Part shown: positions 56,458 to 64,000 of the stretch, in pieces | How the letters are laid out: each line of letters starts with the position of its first letter | Numbering within the stretch: the stretch's first letter is position 1 | NCBI RefSeq assembly: GCF_013282215.1 | Contig: NZ_CP048103.1 | Span: 62,001-126,000 of the forward strand | DNA length: 64,000 nucleotides | Reading direction: 5' to 3' | DNA from: Kroppenstedtia eburnea | GTDB lineage: Bacteria; Bacillota; Bacilli; Thermoactinomycetales; DSM-45169 | Position numbers and translations under genes: made by a program | The notes under the pieces: generated by a model | Told to the model about the DNA's origin: nothing | Databases searched by the model: none | What the model saw: the letters and a program-made list of their open reading frames with translations, nothing else

Positions 56458-57036
56458 GTGAAAGTGATCGTCGGCCTGGGGAATCCAGGTATCAGGTATG
56501 CGCTGACCCGACACAACATCGGTTTTTGGGTGGTGGACCGCCTGGCCGAGGAATGGAAGATTCCGGTTCAGAAAGAAAGATGGAAAGCCTTGGTGGGAGA
56601 AGGACGGGTAAACGGAGAGAAAGTGGTCCTCCTCAAGCCGGAAACGTATATGAACCTGTCCGGGGAATCGGTTCGTCCTGCTTTGGAGTGGCTGAAATGC
56701 GATGTGGAAAGCCTGCTGGTCATCTACGACGATCTGGATCTCCCCCCGGGCCGGATCCGGTTGCGGATGAAGGGGAGCGCCGGTGGGCACCGGGGGGTCC
56801 AATCACTGGTCGACCACCTGGGAACCCAGGAGTTTAAACGGATCAAAATCGGGATCGGACGGCCGGATGTCCCGATTCCGATCCCGGATTATGTCCTGTC
56901 CCGCTTTGCCCGGGAGGAGGAAGAGCCGATCGCCGAGGCGGTGGAACGATCCGCCGAGGCGGTGCGACAGTGGATGGAGCACCCTTTTCCCGAGGTGATG
57001 AACCGCTTCAACCGGAATCTGTCCACCGATCAGTGA
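56458..57036 (+). CDS. pth: peptidyl-tRNA hydrolase
   Basis: Start GTG 56458, preceded by GAGGAGGAGC, gives MKVIVGLGNPGIRYALTRHNIGFWVVD. The 192-aa protein has the catalytic His in RHNIGF, LLKPETYMNLSGESV, VIYDDLDLPPGRIRLRMKGSAGGHRGVQSLVDHLG and RIKIGIGRP. It rescues peptidyl-tRNAs. It is spoVC in B. subtilis. Confidence 0.96.
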   Translation: MKVIVGLGNPGIRYALTRHNIGFWVVDRLAEEWKIPVQKERWKALVGEGRVNGEKVVLLKPETYMNLSGESVRPALEWLKCDVESLLVIYDDLDLPPGRIRLRMKGSAGGHRGVQSLVDHLGTQEFKRIKIGIGRPDVPIPIPDYVLSRFAREEEEPIAEAVERSAEAVRQWMEHPFPEVMNRFNRNLSTDQ

Positions 57037-57096
57037 ATGAAAAATGCCTCCACAGGTGATACTAGGGCAGAATATCCCCTGGGCAGGAGGCATAGG

Positions 57097-57327
57097 ATGG
57101 CTGTAACTTATCTTTGCCGATATTGTGACACGCTGATCGGACAGATTGATGATGAACGGGTGACAGAGATGCAACTGGGGTTTCATTTATTGACCCCGGA
57201 AGAACGGAAAGATATAATATCCTATGATTCAGACGGTCAAACAACCGTTCGAGTGATTTGTGAATCATGTCAGGAGATGTTGGATCGAAATCCGGAAATG
57301 TCCTTGCTGGCCCGTCCTTTCCAGTGA
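57097..57327 (+). CDS. fin: anti-sigma-F factor Fin
   Basis: ATG 57097 follows CAGGAGG. The 76-aa protein is MAVTYLCRYCDTLIGQIDDE, then MQLGFHLLTPEERKDIISYD, VICESCQEMLDRNPE: two CxxC pairs form a zinc site as in Fin (YabK). Fin helps switch the forespore from sigma-F to sigma-G. It lies between pth and mfd, as expected. Confidence 0.93.
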   Translation: MAVTYLCRYCDTLIGQIDDERVTEMQLGFHLLTPEERKDIISYDSDGQTTVRVICESCQEMLDRNPEMSLLARPFQ

Positions 57328-57399
57328 TTCTCAGATCGGAAGTTGTATCCGGACCGGGGAAGGCGCCGGACAGTGACGGGTGCGGGGTTTTTACGATAC

Positions 57400-57436
57400 A
57401 GCCTTAGCTGTCCCCAGCTGAGGCTTCTTTTGTATG
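57400..57436 (+). terminator. terminator of fin
   Basis: AGCCTTAGCTG/CAGCTGAGGCT arms are followed by TCTTTTG. Confidence 0.75.
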
Positions 57437-57482
57437 TGATCGGTGGATTCTCTTTCTTTTTCGGAGAGGAGGATGAGAGAAC

Positions 57483-60400
57483 TTGGAGACATTGCTCCGG
57501 TTATATCAGAAGGATGAAGAATTTCAATCCACTGCCGTTTCCTTGAAAGAAGGGCTGAAAGAACAAATGGTGGCCGGTTTGACAGGTTCGGCGCGCATGC
57601 TCTATGTGGCCTCCCTGTACCGCAAAACCCGTCGGCCGGTTTTGCTGGTCACCCATAATCTGAACCAGGCCCAAAAAGCAGTGGAAGACTTGTATGAACT
57701 ATTGCCAAAAGATCAAGTGTTGCTCTATCCGGCCAATGAATTGGTGGCGACGGAGATCGCTTTGGACGGTCATGAGACCCTGGGGGAACGGGTTCAGGTC
57801 CTTTCCCGTTTATCCAAAGGATTTTCCGGGGTTTTTGTGGTGCCCTTTGCCGGGCTGAGAAAATTGGTTCCGCCTGCCCATGTCTTTTCCGCCAATCATC
57901 GGACGCTGAAGGTGGGTGAGGTGCATCCTGTCGAATCATTGATTGACCAACTGGTCAAGGTGGGTTTCGAGCGGGTGGAGATGGTGGAGAAACCGGGGGA
58001 ATTCAGCGTGAGGGGCGGAATTCTCGATATTTTCCCCGTCACTTATTCCCACCCGGTCCGGGTGGAATGGTTCGATGATGAAGTGGATTCCATCCGTCCT
58101 TTCTCCGTTGCTGATCAGCGCTCCCAGACCAAATGGGATCAGGTGGAAATTCCTCCGGCAAGGGAACTGTTTGCCGATCCCGACTCTTTGTACCGGGCCG
58201 GGGATGAGGTGGCGGGCCTCCTGCAAGAGCGATTGTCCAAGGTGAAGGATCCTGAATTGAGGCAAAAACTGACCGAGAAAATCACCTGGGAGATTGAGCA
58301 GTTAAAATCCGGCACTCTCTTTACGGGCATCTACAAATATATCAGCCGGATCTACCCCGGGAATCACACGCTGTTGGACTATCTCGCCAAAGAGACCGTC
58401 TGGGTGTTGGATGAGCCTGCACGGATCCAGGAGTCAGCCCGTCAGATGGAGAAGGAAGAAGGAGAGTGGCAGACCGCCTTGCTTCAGGAGGGGGAATTTC
58501 TCCCCCAGCTGAAAGTTTCCCACAGCTATGAGGAGCTGTTTTCCCGGCGGGAACATCCGCGAATCTATCTTTCCCTGTTCATGAGGCAGGTCAGCGGCAT
58601 CCAACCCCAGAACATCGTCCAATTCATCTGTCGGGGTATGCAACAGTTTCACGGTCAGATGCACGTGCTCAAAACAGAGTGGGATCGGTGGGTGAAATCC
58701 AAATACAGGGTCCTGTTTTTGGCCAGTACTGAAGAGCGGGCGGCCCGGTTGGAACGGGTTCTGGCCGACTATGGGATGGAGGTGTCCCGGACCCGGGATG
58801 AGAGTCCCCTGGTGCCGGGCCGTCCCACGATCCGGGTGGCCTCCCTCGCCGGCGGATTTGAGATGGGTGGCGCACGGCTGGCCGTGGTGACGGAAGGGGA
58901 GGTTTTCACGCAAAAGCGGCGGCGGATCCGCCGCACCGCCAAACTGGATCATGCAGAGAAGATCAAGGATTACCAGGAGCTGCAGCCCGGGGATTATGTG
59001 GTTCATGTCAATCATGGAATCGGTCGCTATGCCGGAACGGAAACCCTGGAAGTCGGGGGAATTCACAAGGATTATCTCTTGATCCAGTATGCCGGGAATG
59101 ACAAACTGTATGTACCCATCGAACAGATTGACCAAGTTCAGAAATATTTGGGCAGTGAGGAAAAGACGCCAAAGGTGTACAGTCTGGGAGGGAGTGAATG
59201 GAGCAAGGTCAAGAACAAAGTTCGCTCCTCCGTGCAAGATATCGCTTCCGACCTGATCAAGCTGTATGCGAAGCGGCAGTCGGAACGGGGCCATGCCTTT
59301 TCTCCCGACACTCCTTATCAACGGGAGTTTGATGCCCTGTTTCCTTATGAGGAGACGGCAGACCAGCTTCGCTCCATCGAGGAGATCAAGCAGGATATGG
59401 AGAAGACCCAGCCGATGGATCGTCTCCTCTGCGGAGATGTCGGTTACGGAAAAACAGAAGTGGCGATCCGGGCGGCTTTTAAGGCGACGATGGATGGCAA
59501 ACAGGTGGCCGTGCTGGTTCCCACGACCATTCTGGCCCAACAACACTTCGAAACATTTCGGGAGCGCTTTTCCGACTTTCCGGTGGAGATCCGGGTGTTG
59601 TCCCGTTTCCGTTCCCGGAAAGAGCAACGGGAAACGATCCAAGGGGTGAATGACGGGACCGTCGATATTGTGATCGGAACCCACCGCATCTTGTCCAAAG
59701 ATGTCCAATTCAAGGATCTGGGCCTGTTGATCGTGGATGAGGAGCAACGTTTCGGGGTGAAACACAAAGAGAAAATCAAAAAAATAAAGAGCAATATTGA
59801 CGTCCTCACCCTGACGGCCACACCGATTCCCCGTACCCTGCACATGTCGATGATGGGGGTGCGGGATCTGTCGGTCATTGAAACACCGCCGGAAAACCGG
59901 TTTCCGGTCCAGACCTATGTATTGGAGTATTCCGCCGCCTTGGTGCGGGAAGCGATCGAACGGGAAATGGCCCGGGGCGGACAGGTTTACTTTTTGTACA
60001 ACCAGGTGCAGAACATCGACAAGATGGTGGAGCAGATCCGGATGCTGGTACCCGATGCCCGGATTGCAGTGGCCCATGGACAGATGGCGGAGACGGAACT
60101 GGAGAAGGTGATGCTGGACTTTTTGGATGGGGAGACCGATGTGCTGGTGAGCACCACCATTATTGAAACCGGGGTGGATATTCCCAACGTCAACACGTTG
60201 ATCATATACAACGCGGACAGAATGGGGCTTTCCCAACTGTATCAATTGCGGGGACGGGTGGGTCGCTCCAACCGGATCGCCTATGCATACTTTACCTACC
60301 AGCGAAACAAGGTATTGTCGGAGACGGCGGAAAAACGGCTGCAAGCGATCAAGGAATTCACCGAACTGGGTTCCGGGTTTAAAATCGCCATGCGGGACCT

Positions 60401-61028
60401 GGCCATCCGGGGGGCCGGCAATCTCCTCGGAGCGGAACAGCATGGACATATCGCCACTGTCGGGTTTGAGATGTACACCCAGATGTTAAAGGAAGCGATC
60501 CAGGATCAACAAGGGGAAAAGGAAGAAGAGACCCGGCCCGACCCCGTGATCGAACTGAATGTGGATGCCTATATCCCCTCAGACTATATCCGGGACGAAA
60601 AGCAGAAGATCGAGATTTACAAAAAGATCAGGGCGATCCGCACCCTGGATGCGGCCCGGGACCTGGAAGAAGAAATCGAGGACCGGTTTGGGGATCTGCC
60701 GCGTCCGGTGCAAAATCTGCTCCGGGTGGCCCGCCTCCATGCCTATGCGATCCGATATGACATGGAGGAGATCAAACAAAACGGGTATGATATCGTGATC
60801 CGGCTCCATCCAGACCAGAACCAGGTGGTGGACGGGCAGCGTCTGTTCCGGGTGATCCAGAATTTCCACGGACGGATCCGCCTCTCTTCCGGGGAACGGA
60901 TCGGCATCACCTTCCGCCTCAAAGGGATTCCGATGGCGGAAGGACTGGAAATGGTGGAACAATTTCTGATACAATATGAAACGGTTCCCAAAACGAAAGG
61001 AGCAGTTCGAAATGCAGCCAATGAATAA
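57483..61028 (+). CDS. mfd: transcription-repair coupling factor
   Basis: The 1181-aa protein starts at TTG 57483 after GAGGAGGATGAG. It has a UvrB-like N-terminal part (RGGILDIFPVTYSHPVRVEWFDDEVDSIR), a CarD-like RNA polymerase-interaction domain (LQPGDYVVHVNHGIGRYAGTET), a RecG-like motor (Walker A CGDVGYGKTEVA near 651-659, DEEQRFGVKHKE, TLTATPIPRTLHMS) and a C-terminal TRCF domain. It removes stalled polymerase and recruits UvrA. Its last 17 bases overlap prsA. Confidence 0.97.
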   Translation: METLLRLYQKDEEFQSTAVSLKEGLKEQMVAGLTGSARMLYVASLYRKTRRPVLLVTHNLNQAQKAVEDLYELLPKDQVLLYPANELVATEIALDGHETLGERVQVLSRLSKGFSGVFVVPFAGLRKLVPPAHVFSANHRTLKVGEVHPVESLIDQLVKVGFERVEMVEKPGEFSVRGGILDIFPVTYSHPVRVEWFDDEVDSIRPFSVADQRSQTKWDQVEIPPARELFADPDSLYRAGDEVAGLLQERLSKVKDPELRQKLTEKITWEIEQLKSGTLFTGIYKYISRIYPGNHTLLDYLAKETVWVLDEPARIQESARQMEKEEGEWQTALLQEGEFLPQLKVSHSYEELFSRREHPRIYLSLFMRQVSGIQPQNIVQFICRGMQQFHGQMHVLKTEWDRWVKSKYRVLFLASTEERAARLERVLADYGMEVSRTRDESPLVPGRPTIRVASLAGGFEMGGARLAVVTEGEVFTQKRRRIRRTAKLDHAEKIKDYQELQPGDYVVHVNHGIGRYAGTETLEVGGIHKDYLLIQYAGNDKLYVPIEQIDQVQKYLGSEEKTPKVYSLGGSEWSKVKNKVRSSVQDIASDLIKLYAKRQSERGHAFSPDTPYQREFDALFPYEETADQLRSIEEIKQDMEKTQPMDRLLCGDVGYGKTEVAIRAAFKATMDGKQVAVLVPTTILAQQHFETFRERFSDFPVEIRVLSRFRSRKEQRETIQGVNDGTVDIVIGTHRILSKDVQFKDLGLLIVDEEQRFGVKHKEKIKKIKSNIDVLTLTATPIPRTLHMSMMGVRDLSVIETPPENRFPVQTYVLEYSAALVREAIEREMARGGQVYFLYNQVQNIDKMVEQIRMLVPDARIAVAHGQMAETELEKVMLDFLDGETDVLVSTTIIETGVDIPNVNTLIIYNADRMGLSQLYQLRGRVGRSNRIAYAYFTYQRNKVLSETAEKRLQAIKEFTELGSGFKIAMRDLAIRGAGNLLGAEQHGHIATVGFEMYTQMLKEAIQDQQGEKEEETRPDPVIELNVDAYIPSDYIRDEKQKIEIYKKIRAIRTLDAARDLEEEIEDRFGDLPRPVQNLLRVARLHAYAIRYDMEEIKQNGYDIVIRLHPDQNQVVDGQRLFRVIQNFHGRIRLSSGERIGITFRLKGIPMAEGLEMVEQFLIQYETVPKTKGAVRNAANE

Positions 61029-62037
61029 ACGACTGCTGACGGTGCTGAGCGCCTTCCTGGCAGTTTCTCTGTTGGTGGCCGGTTGCGGCACCAAGGATGA
61101 CAAGAACGGACAGGAGACGGCGAAGGATGGACAAGCCACGGTCCTCCCCACAGACAGTAAGAAAGTGGTTGCCGAGTATGAAGGCGGGAAGGTGACGGAA
61201 GGGGAACTGAACACCTATCTGAACATTATGGCTCTGTTTCAACCTCAGATGGCTGCCATGATGGAAGCCCCTGAGGTGAAAAAAGAGATCGTCAAAAACT
61301 ATATCGCGGAGCAAATGGTAGCCAAACGGGTGAAAAACGGAAAAAAGTATGAAAAGCAGGCGGAAGAATCCCTGAAACAATTTGAGGAGCAGTTGAAACA
61401 GATGCCTGCCGAGGGCAAGGACAAGGACAAGAAAAAACAGGATCTGGAGGGTTACCTGAAGGAACACGGGTTCACCAAGGGGCAACTGAAGGACTTCCTG
61501 GAGAAAAACAATAAAGTTTCCGCCTACTTCGAGGATAGAGTGGATGAAAAAGACCTGAAGAAACAATATAACAAATCCGACGATTTCTACAATATCAAGC
61601 TGCGTCACATTCTGATCTCCACCACGGAAGATCCGGAGGGCAAGAAGAAAAAACGCTCCGATAAGGATGCCAAAGCCCGGGCCGAAAAGGTGAAGAAAGA
61701 GCTGGAGGGTGGGAAGAAATTCAGCGATATGGCGAAAAAGTATTCCGATGACCCCGGCTCCAAAGCACAGGGCGGCGAGATGGAAGGAACCCCCGATCAG
61801 TGGGTTCCCGAATTTTCCAAGGCGGCGGTCAAAACTCCCGTCGACAAGATCAGCGACCCGATCAAGTCCGATTACGGATACCATATCATCCAGGTGACTG
61901 AGCGGAAGAAGCTGTCTTTTGACAAAGTGAAGGAAGAGATGATGGGTCAAAAGGTGACAGAGCTGTATCAAGCTTTCATCAAAGATGAGGTCAAGGTGAC
62001 GAAGCTGGACATCCCCGGAGATAAAAAGAAAAAATGA
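61012..62037 (+). CDS. prsA: PrsA-type lipoprotein foldase (parvulin peptidyl-prolyl isomerase)
   Basis: ATG 61012 (after AAAGGAG) or ATG 61021 gives a lipoprotein signal with lipobox LLVAGC (Cys25). The 341-aa protein has a SurA-like N-domain (YEGGKVTEGELNTYLNIMALF), a parvulin core (NIKLRHILISTTEDPEG...FSDMAKKYSDDPGSKAQGGEM...FSKAAVKTPVDKISDPIKSDYGYHIIQV) and a Lys-rich tail. It folds exported proteins outside the membrane. It starts within the end of mfd. Confidence 0.92.
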   Translation: MQPMNKRLLTVLSAFLAVSLLVAGCGTKDDKNGQETAKDGQATVLPTDSKKVVAEYEGGKVTEGELNTYLNIMALFQPQMAAMMEAPEVKKEIVKNYIAEQMVAKRVKNGKKYEKQAEESLKQFEEQLKQMPAEGKDKDKKKQDLEGYLKEHGFTKGQLKDFLEKNNKVSAYFEDRVDEKDLKKQYNKSDDFYNIKLRHILISTTEDPEGKKKKRSDKDAKARAEKVKKELEGGKKFSDMAKKYSDDPGSKAQGGEMEGTPDQWVPEFSKAAVKTPVDKISDPIKSDYGYHIIQVTERKKLSFDKVKEEMMGQKVTELYQAFIKDEVKVTKLDIPGDKKKK

Positions 62038-62047
62038 TTGGAATCAG

Positions 62048-62078
62048 TGACAGGGCGCGATGCCCTGTCTTTTTTTAC
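62048..62078 (+). terminator. terminator of prsA
   Basis: GACAGGGC/GCCCTGTC stem with a 5-nt loop is followed by seven T. Confidence 0.88.
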
Positions 62079-62090
62079 GGGATGAAATCA

Positions 62091-62120
62091 GCATAATAAT
62101 TTGGCAAGGGATGAATACTA
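62091..62120 (+). promoter_or_regulatory. candidate sigma-G promoter of spoVT
   Basis: GCATA and AATACTA are spaced 18 nt, close to the sigma-G consensus (GHATR, CATWHTA). spoVT is a sigma-G gene in B. subtilis. Confidence 0.5.
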
Positions 62121-62201
62121 TGGGCGTATCCATCGGCAGAGCAGAAAAGAAAAGCGGCCTGATTCGGAGCAAATTATCGTGAAAGTGAGGCAACCAGACC
62201 C

Positions 62202-62744
62202 ATGAAAGCAACCGGCATCGTACGTCGCATCGACGATCTCGGACGGGTCGTGATTCCCAAGGAGATTCGCCGAACCCTTCGCATCCGCGAGGGGGACCCA
62301 CTGGAAATTTTCGTCGACCGAGACGGTGAAGTGATTCTGAAGAAATATTCCCCCATCGGGGAATTGGGGGACTTTGCCAAAGAATACGCAGAGGCTTTAT
62401 TTGAGAGCATTCAGCATATCACCCTGATTTGTGATCGGGACTCGGTGATTGCCGTCGCCGGGGCTTCCAAAAAAGATTATCTGGAAAAACCCATCGGGGG
62501 AATGGTGGAGGCCTGCATGGATCAACGGAGGCCACAGCAGGAAACAACTCCCGCGCGGGTGGAATTGATCCGGGATCTGCCGGAGGAGTATGCATCCTAC
62601 ATTATCGTTCCCATCAACGCCGGGGGAGACCCGATCGGTGCCGTAATCCTCCTCTCCAAAGAGGAAGGGGCCAAGATGGGGGAGCTGGAATTGAAGCTGG
62701 CCACCACAGCCGCCTCCTTTCTCGGGAAGCAGATGGAGCAATAG
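62202..62744 (+). CDS. spoVT: stage V sporulation regulator SpoVT
   Basis: The 180-aa protein starts at ATG 62202. The AbrB-like swapped-hairpin domain (MKATGIVRRIDDLGRVVIPKEIRRTLRIREGDPLEIFVDRDGEVILKKYSP) is followed by a GAF-like C-terminal domain (ITLICDRDSVIAVAGASKKDYLEKPIGGMVE...IIVPINAGGDPIGAVILLS). It tunes sigma-G-dependent genes in the forespore. Confidence 0.96.
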   Translation: MKATGIVRRIDDLGRVVIPKEIRRTLRIREGDPLEIFVDRDGEVILKKYSPIGELGDFAKEYAEALFESIQHITLICDRDSVIAVAGASKKDYLEKPIGGMVEACMDQRRPQQETTPARVELIRDLPEEYASYIIVPINAGGDPIGAVILLSKEEGAKMGELELKLATTAASFLGKQMEQ

Positions 62745-62859
62745 CGTCTGCGGGGAGGAAGACGGGAATGTCCACATGATTTGCAGCAGGCGGAATGCCT
62801 GCTTTTTTCCGCTTGGAGATGAACCATTCCCCTTGGATGATGTATATTTAAATGGTGTT

Positions 62860-63101
62860 TAGAAGTGTTGTGTAATCGTGCCCCTTCAGAGAAAATCACA
62901 GAAAGGCGAGGACGGTGAGGATTTGATTCGCCTTTGCACTCAGGGGAGTACAAGCCTCGCCAGGGGGCTTTCGCCCCCGGTCTCGCTATGTAGGGAGGGT
63001 TGGGTTTCACATGGAGTGACTTGGGCAGTTCAGAACAACCGGAAGGTCATGTGAAACCCCATCCCGACCGCCTTCAAAGGCAGTAAATCACAACGCTTCT
63101 A
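62860..63101 (+). repeat. dispersed intergenic element, copy I
   Basis: TAGAAGTGTTGTGTAATC begins and TCACAACGCTTCTA ends the copy. It has one AGTACAAGCCTCGCC unit and GGGTTTCACATG/CATGTGAAACCC arms. An extra right end (AATTCACAACGCTTGCA) follows directly, suggesting a nested or tandem event. Confidence 0.82.
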
Positions 63102-63133
63102 ATTCACAACGCTTGCAGAGAAAGGGGGACATC

Positions 63134-64000
63134 ATGGAGCAGGGGAAACAATCTTTTATGAAAGGGGCCGCCATCCTGGCAGCCGCCGCTTTCATCACCA
63201 AACTCCTGGGAGCAGTATATAAGATCCCCTATCAGAATATCACCGGTAACGAAGGGATGTTCGTCTATCAACAAGTGTATCCCCTGTACAGCACCCTGTT
63301 GACGGTGGCCACCGCCGGCTTTCCCATCGCGGTCTCCAAACTGGTGTCGGAGCGGTTGGCCTGGGGGGATGAAGAGGGAGCCCGGCGGGTTTTTCGTGTA
63401 ACCTCGGTGCTTCTGACCCTGTCCGGCCTCGGTCTGTTTTTTCTCCTCTACCTGGGAGCTCCCGTCGTGGCCGGGTGGATGGGCAGCCGGGAACTGCTCA
63501 CCTTGCCGATTCAAGCGGTCTCCACCGCACTGTTGGTGGTCCCGATCATGTCGGTGATCCGGGGCTATTTCCAGGGACGCCGCAATATGACCCCCACCGC
63601 CGTCTCACAAGTGGTGGAGCAGGGGGTTCGTGTGGTGACCATTCTCACCTTGGCCTGGTGGTTCACAGTGAACGGCTACGGAGTGGTCTACGCCGGTGCC
63701 GGTGCGGTGTTCGGGGCATTTACCGGTGCGGTGGCGGGGTTGGTGGTGTTGCTTGTCTACTGGAATCAAAACCGGAAGGGGATGGACCCGATCCCCTCCC
63801 CACCTTCCTCCGCCTCCGGGCAATCTCCGGGAAACCTGGTGCGGCGCCTGGTGGCGCTGTCCATTCCCATCTCTCTGGGGGCTTTGGTGCTCCCCCTCTT
63901 CTCCCTGGCGGACTCTTTTACCGTGGCCAACCTGTTGGAGGCGGGGGGATGGAGTTCAGCCGAAGCAGTGGAGTGGAAGGGGATCTATGACCGGGGGCAA
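63134..64000 (+). CDS. spoVB: SpoVB/MurJ-like polysaccharide flippase (partial, runs off the window)
   Basis: ATG 63134 follows AAAGGGGG. The 289 visible residues show a MATE/MVF-type membrane transporter: FMKGAAILAAAAFITKLLGAVYKIPYQNITGNEGMFVYQQVYPLYSTLLTVATAGFPIAVSKLVSE, with repeated helices and RGYFQGRRNMTPTAVSQVVEQ. SpoVB acts in spore cortex precursor export. The family includes several paralogs (YabM, SpoVB, MurJ), so the symbol is by position and similarity. Confidence 0.85.
   Translation, partial: MEQGKQSFMKGAAILAAAAFITKLLGAVYKIPYQNITGNEGMFVYQQVYPLYSTLLTVATAGFPIAVSKLVSERLAWGDEEGARRVFRVTSVLLTLSGLGLFFLLYLGAPVVAGWMGSRELLTLPIQAVSTALLVVPIMSVIRGYFQGRRNMTPTAVSQVVEQGVRVVTILTLAWWFTVNGYGVVYAGAGAVFGAFTGAVAGLVVLLVYWNQNRKGMDPIPSPPSSASGQSPGNLVRRLVALSIPISLGALVLPLFSLADSFTVANLLEAGGWSSAEAVEWKGIYDRGQ

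Noticed and set aside
57343-57546. 67-aa + strand ORF before mfd
   Set aside because: It spans the fin terminator and the mfd start in another frame and has no conserved sequence.

Overview
The window reads as a chromosomal segment from an endospore-forming member of the Bacilli. From about 15.2 kb to the end, the gene order follows the Bacillus subtilis region to the right of oriC: scr, dnaX, yaaK, recR, bofA, rrn, csfB, yaaO, tmk, darA, holB, ricT, yabA, yazA, rsmI, abrB, metS, tatD, rnmV, ksgA, veg, sspF, ispE, purR, ridA, spoVG, glmU, prs, ctc, pth, fin, mfd, prsA, spoVT, spoVB. The high G+C content, frequent GTG and TTG starts and the inserted rRNA segments make a Thermoactinomycetaceae-like organism plausible. 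That family placement is inference. Nearly all genes are on the + strand; abrB and a few small genes are on the - strand.

Layout. 1-775 is a G-rich minisatellite. 776-1697 holds a small gene, a candidate type I toxin-antitoxin pair and the 3' piece of a tRNA-Ser gene that looks like a phage attachment site. 1780-14860 is a headless phage tail and lysis cluster with three perfect SOS-box palindromes, a sigma-like activator, tail tube, chaperone, tape measure, a giant distal-tail/LamG protein, a tail-associated protein with a predicted beta-helix, holin and amidase. It looks like a siphophage-type tailocin. A triplicated cassette of small zinc-ribbon membrane protein genes is inserted in it on the opposite strand. 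15.2-21.6 kb holds SRP RNA, a sporulation-type kinase, dnaX-yaaK-recR, a CPBP protease and bofA. 21.6-27.3 kb is an rrn operon with several insertions: a 97-nt segment in 16S helix 6, a 424-nt intervening sequence encoding an S23 protein in 23S helix 45, and two near-identical hairpins elsewhere in 23S. 27.6-64 kb is the housekeeping and sporulation block. It is interrupted by a GlcNAc-type PTS gene, a NurA-HerA pair, a signal peptidase gene and a class I ribonucleotide reductase operon behind a cobalamin riboswitch.

A family of dispersed intergenic elements (eight copies plus a remnant) with TAGAARCRTTGTGA-like inverted ends and an internal TTTCACATG/CATGTGAAA palindrome recurs through the right three quarters. 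The elements lie between functionally linked parts: nurA and herA, riboswitch and nrdA, recR and the protease gene, spoVT and spoVB.

How the genes work together. DNA replication and repair (dnaX, holB, yabA, recR, mfd, nurA-herA, nrdAB), translation (metS, ksgA, rnmV, rsmI, ctc, pth, rrn) and sporulation control (kinase, bofA, csfB, abrB, spoVG, sspF, fin, spoVT, spoVB) are interleaved as in other spore formers. The tail cluster appears to be an SOS-inducible accessory weapon placed just upstream of scr.
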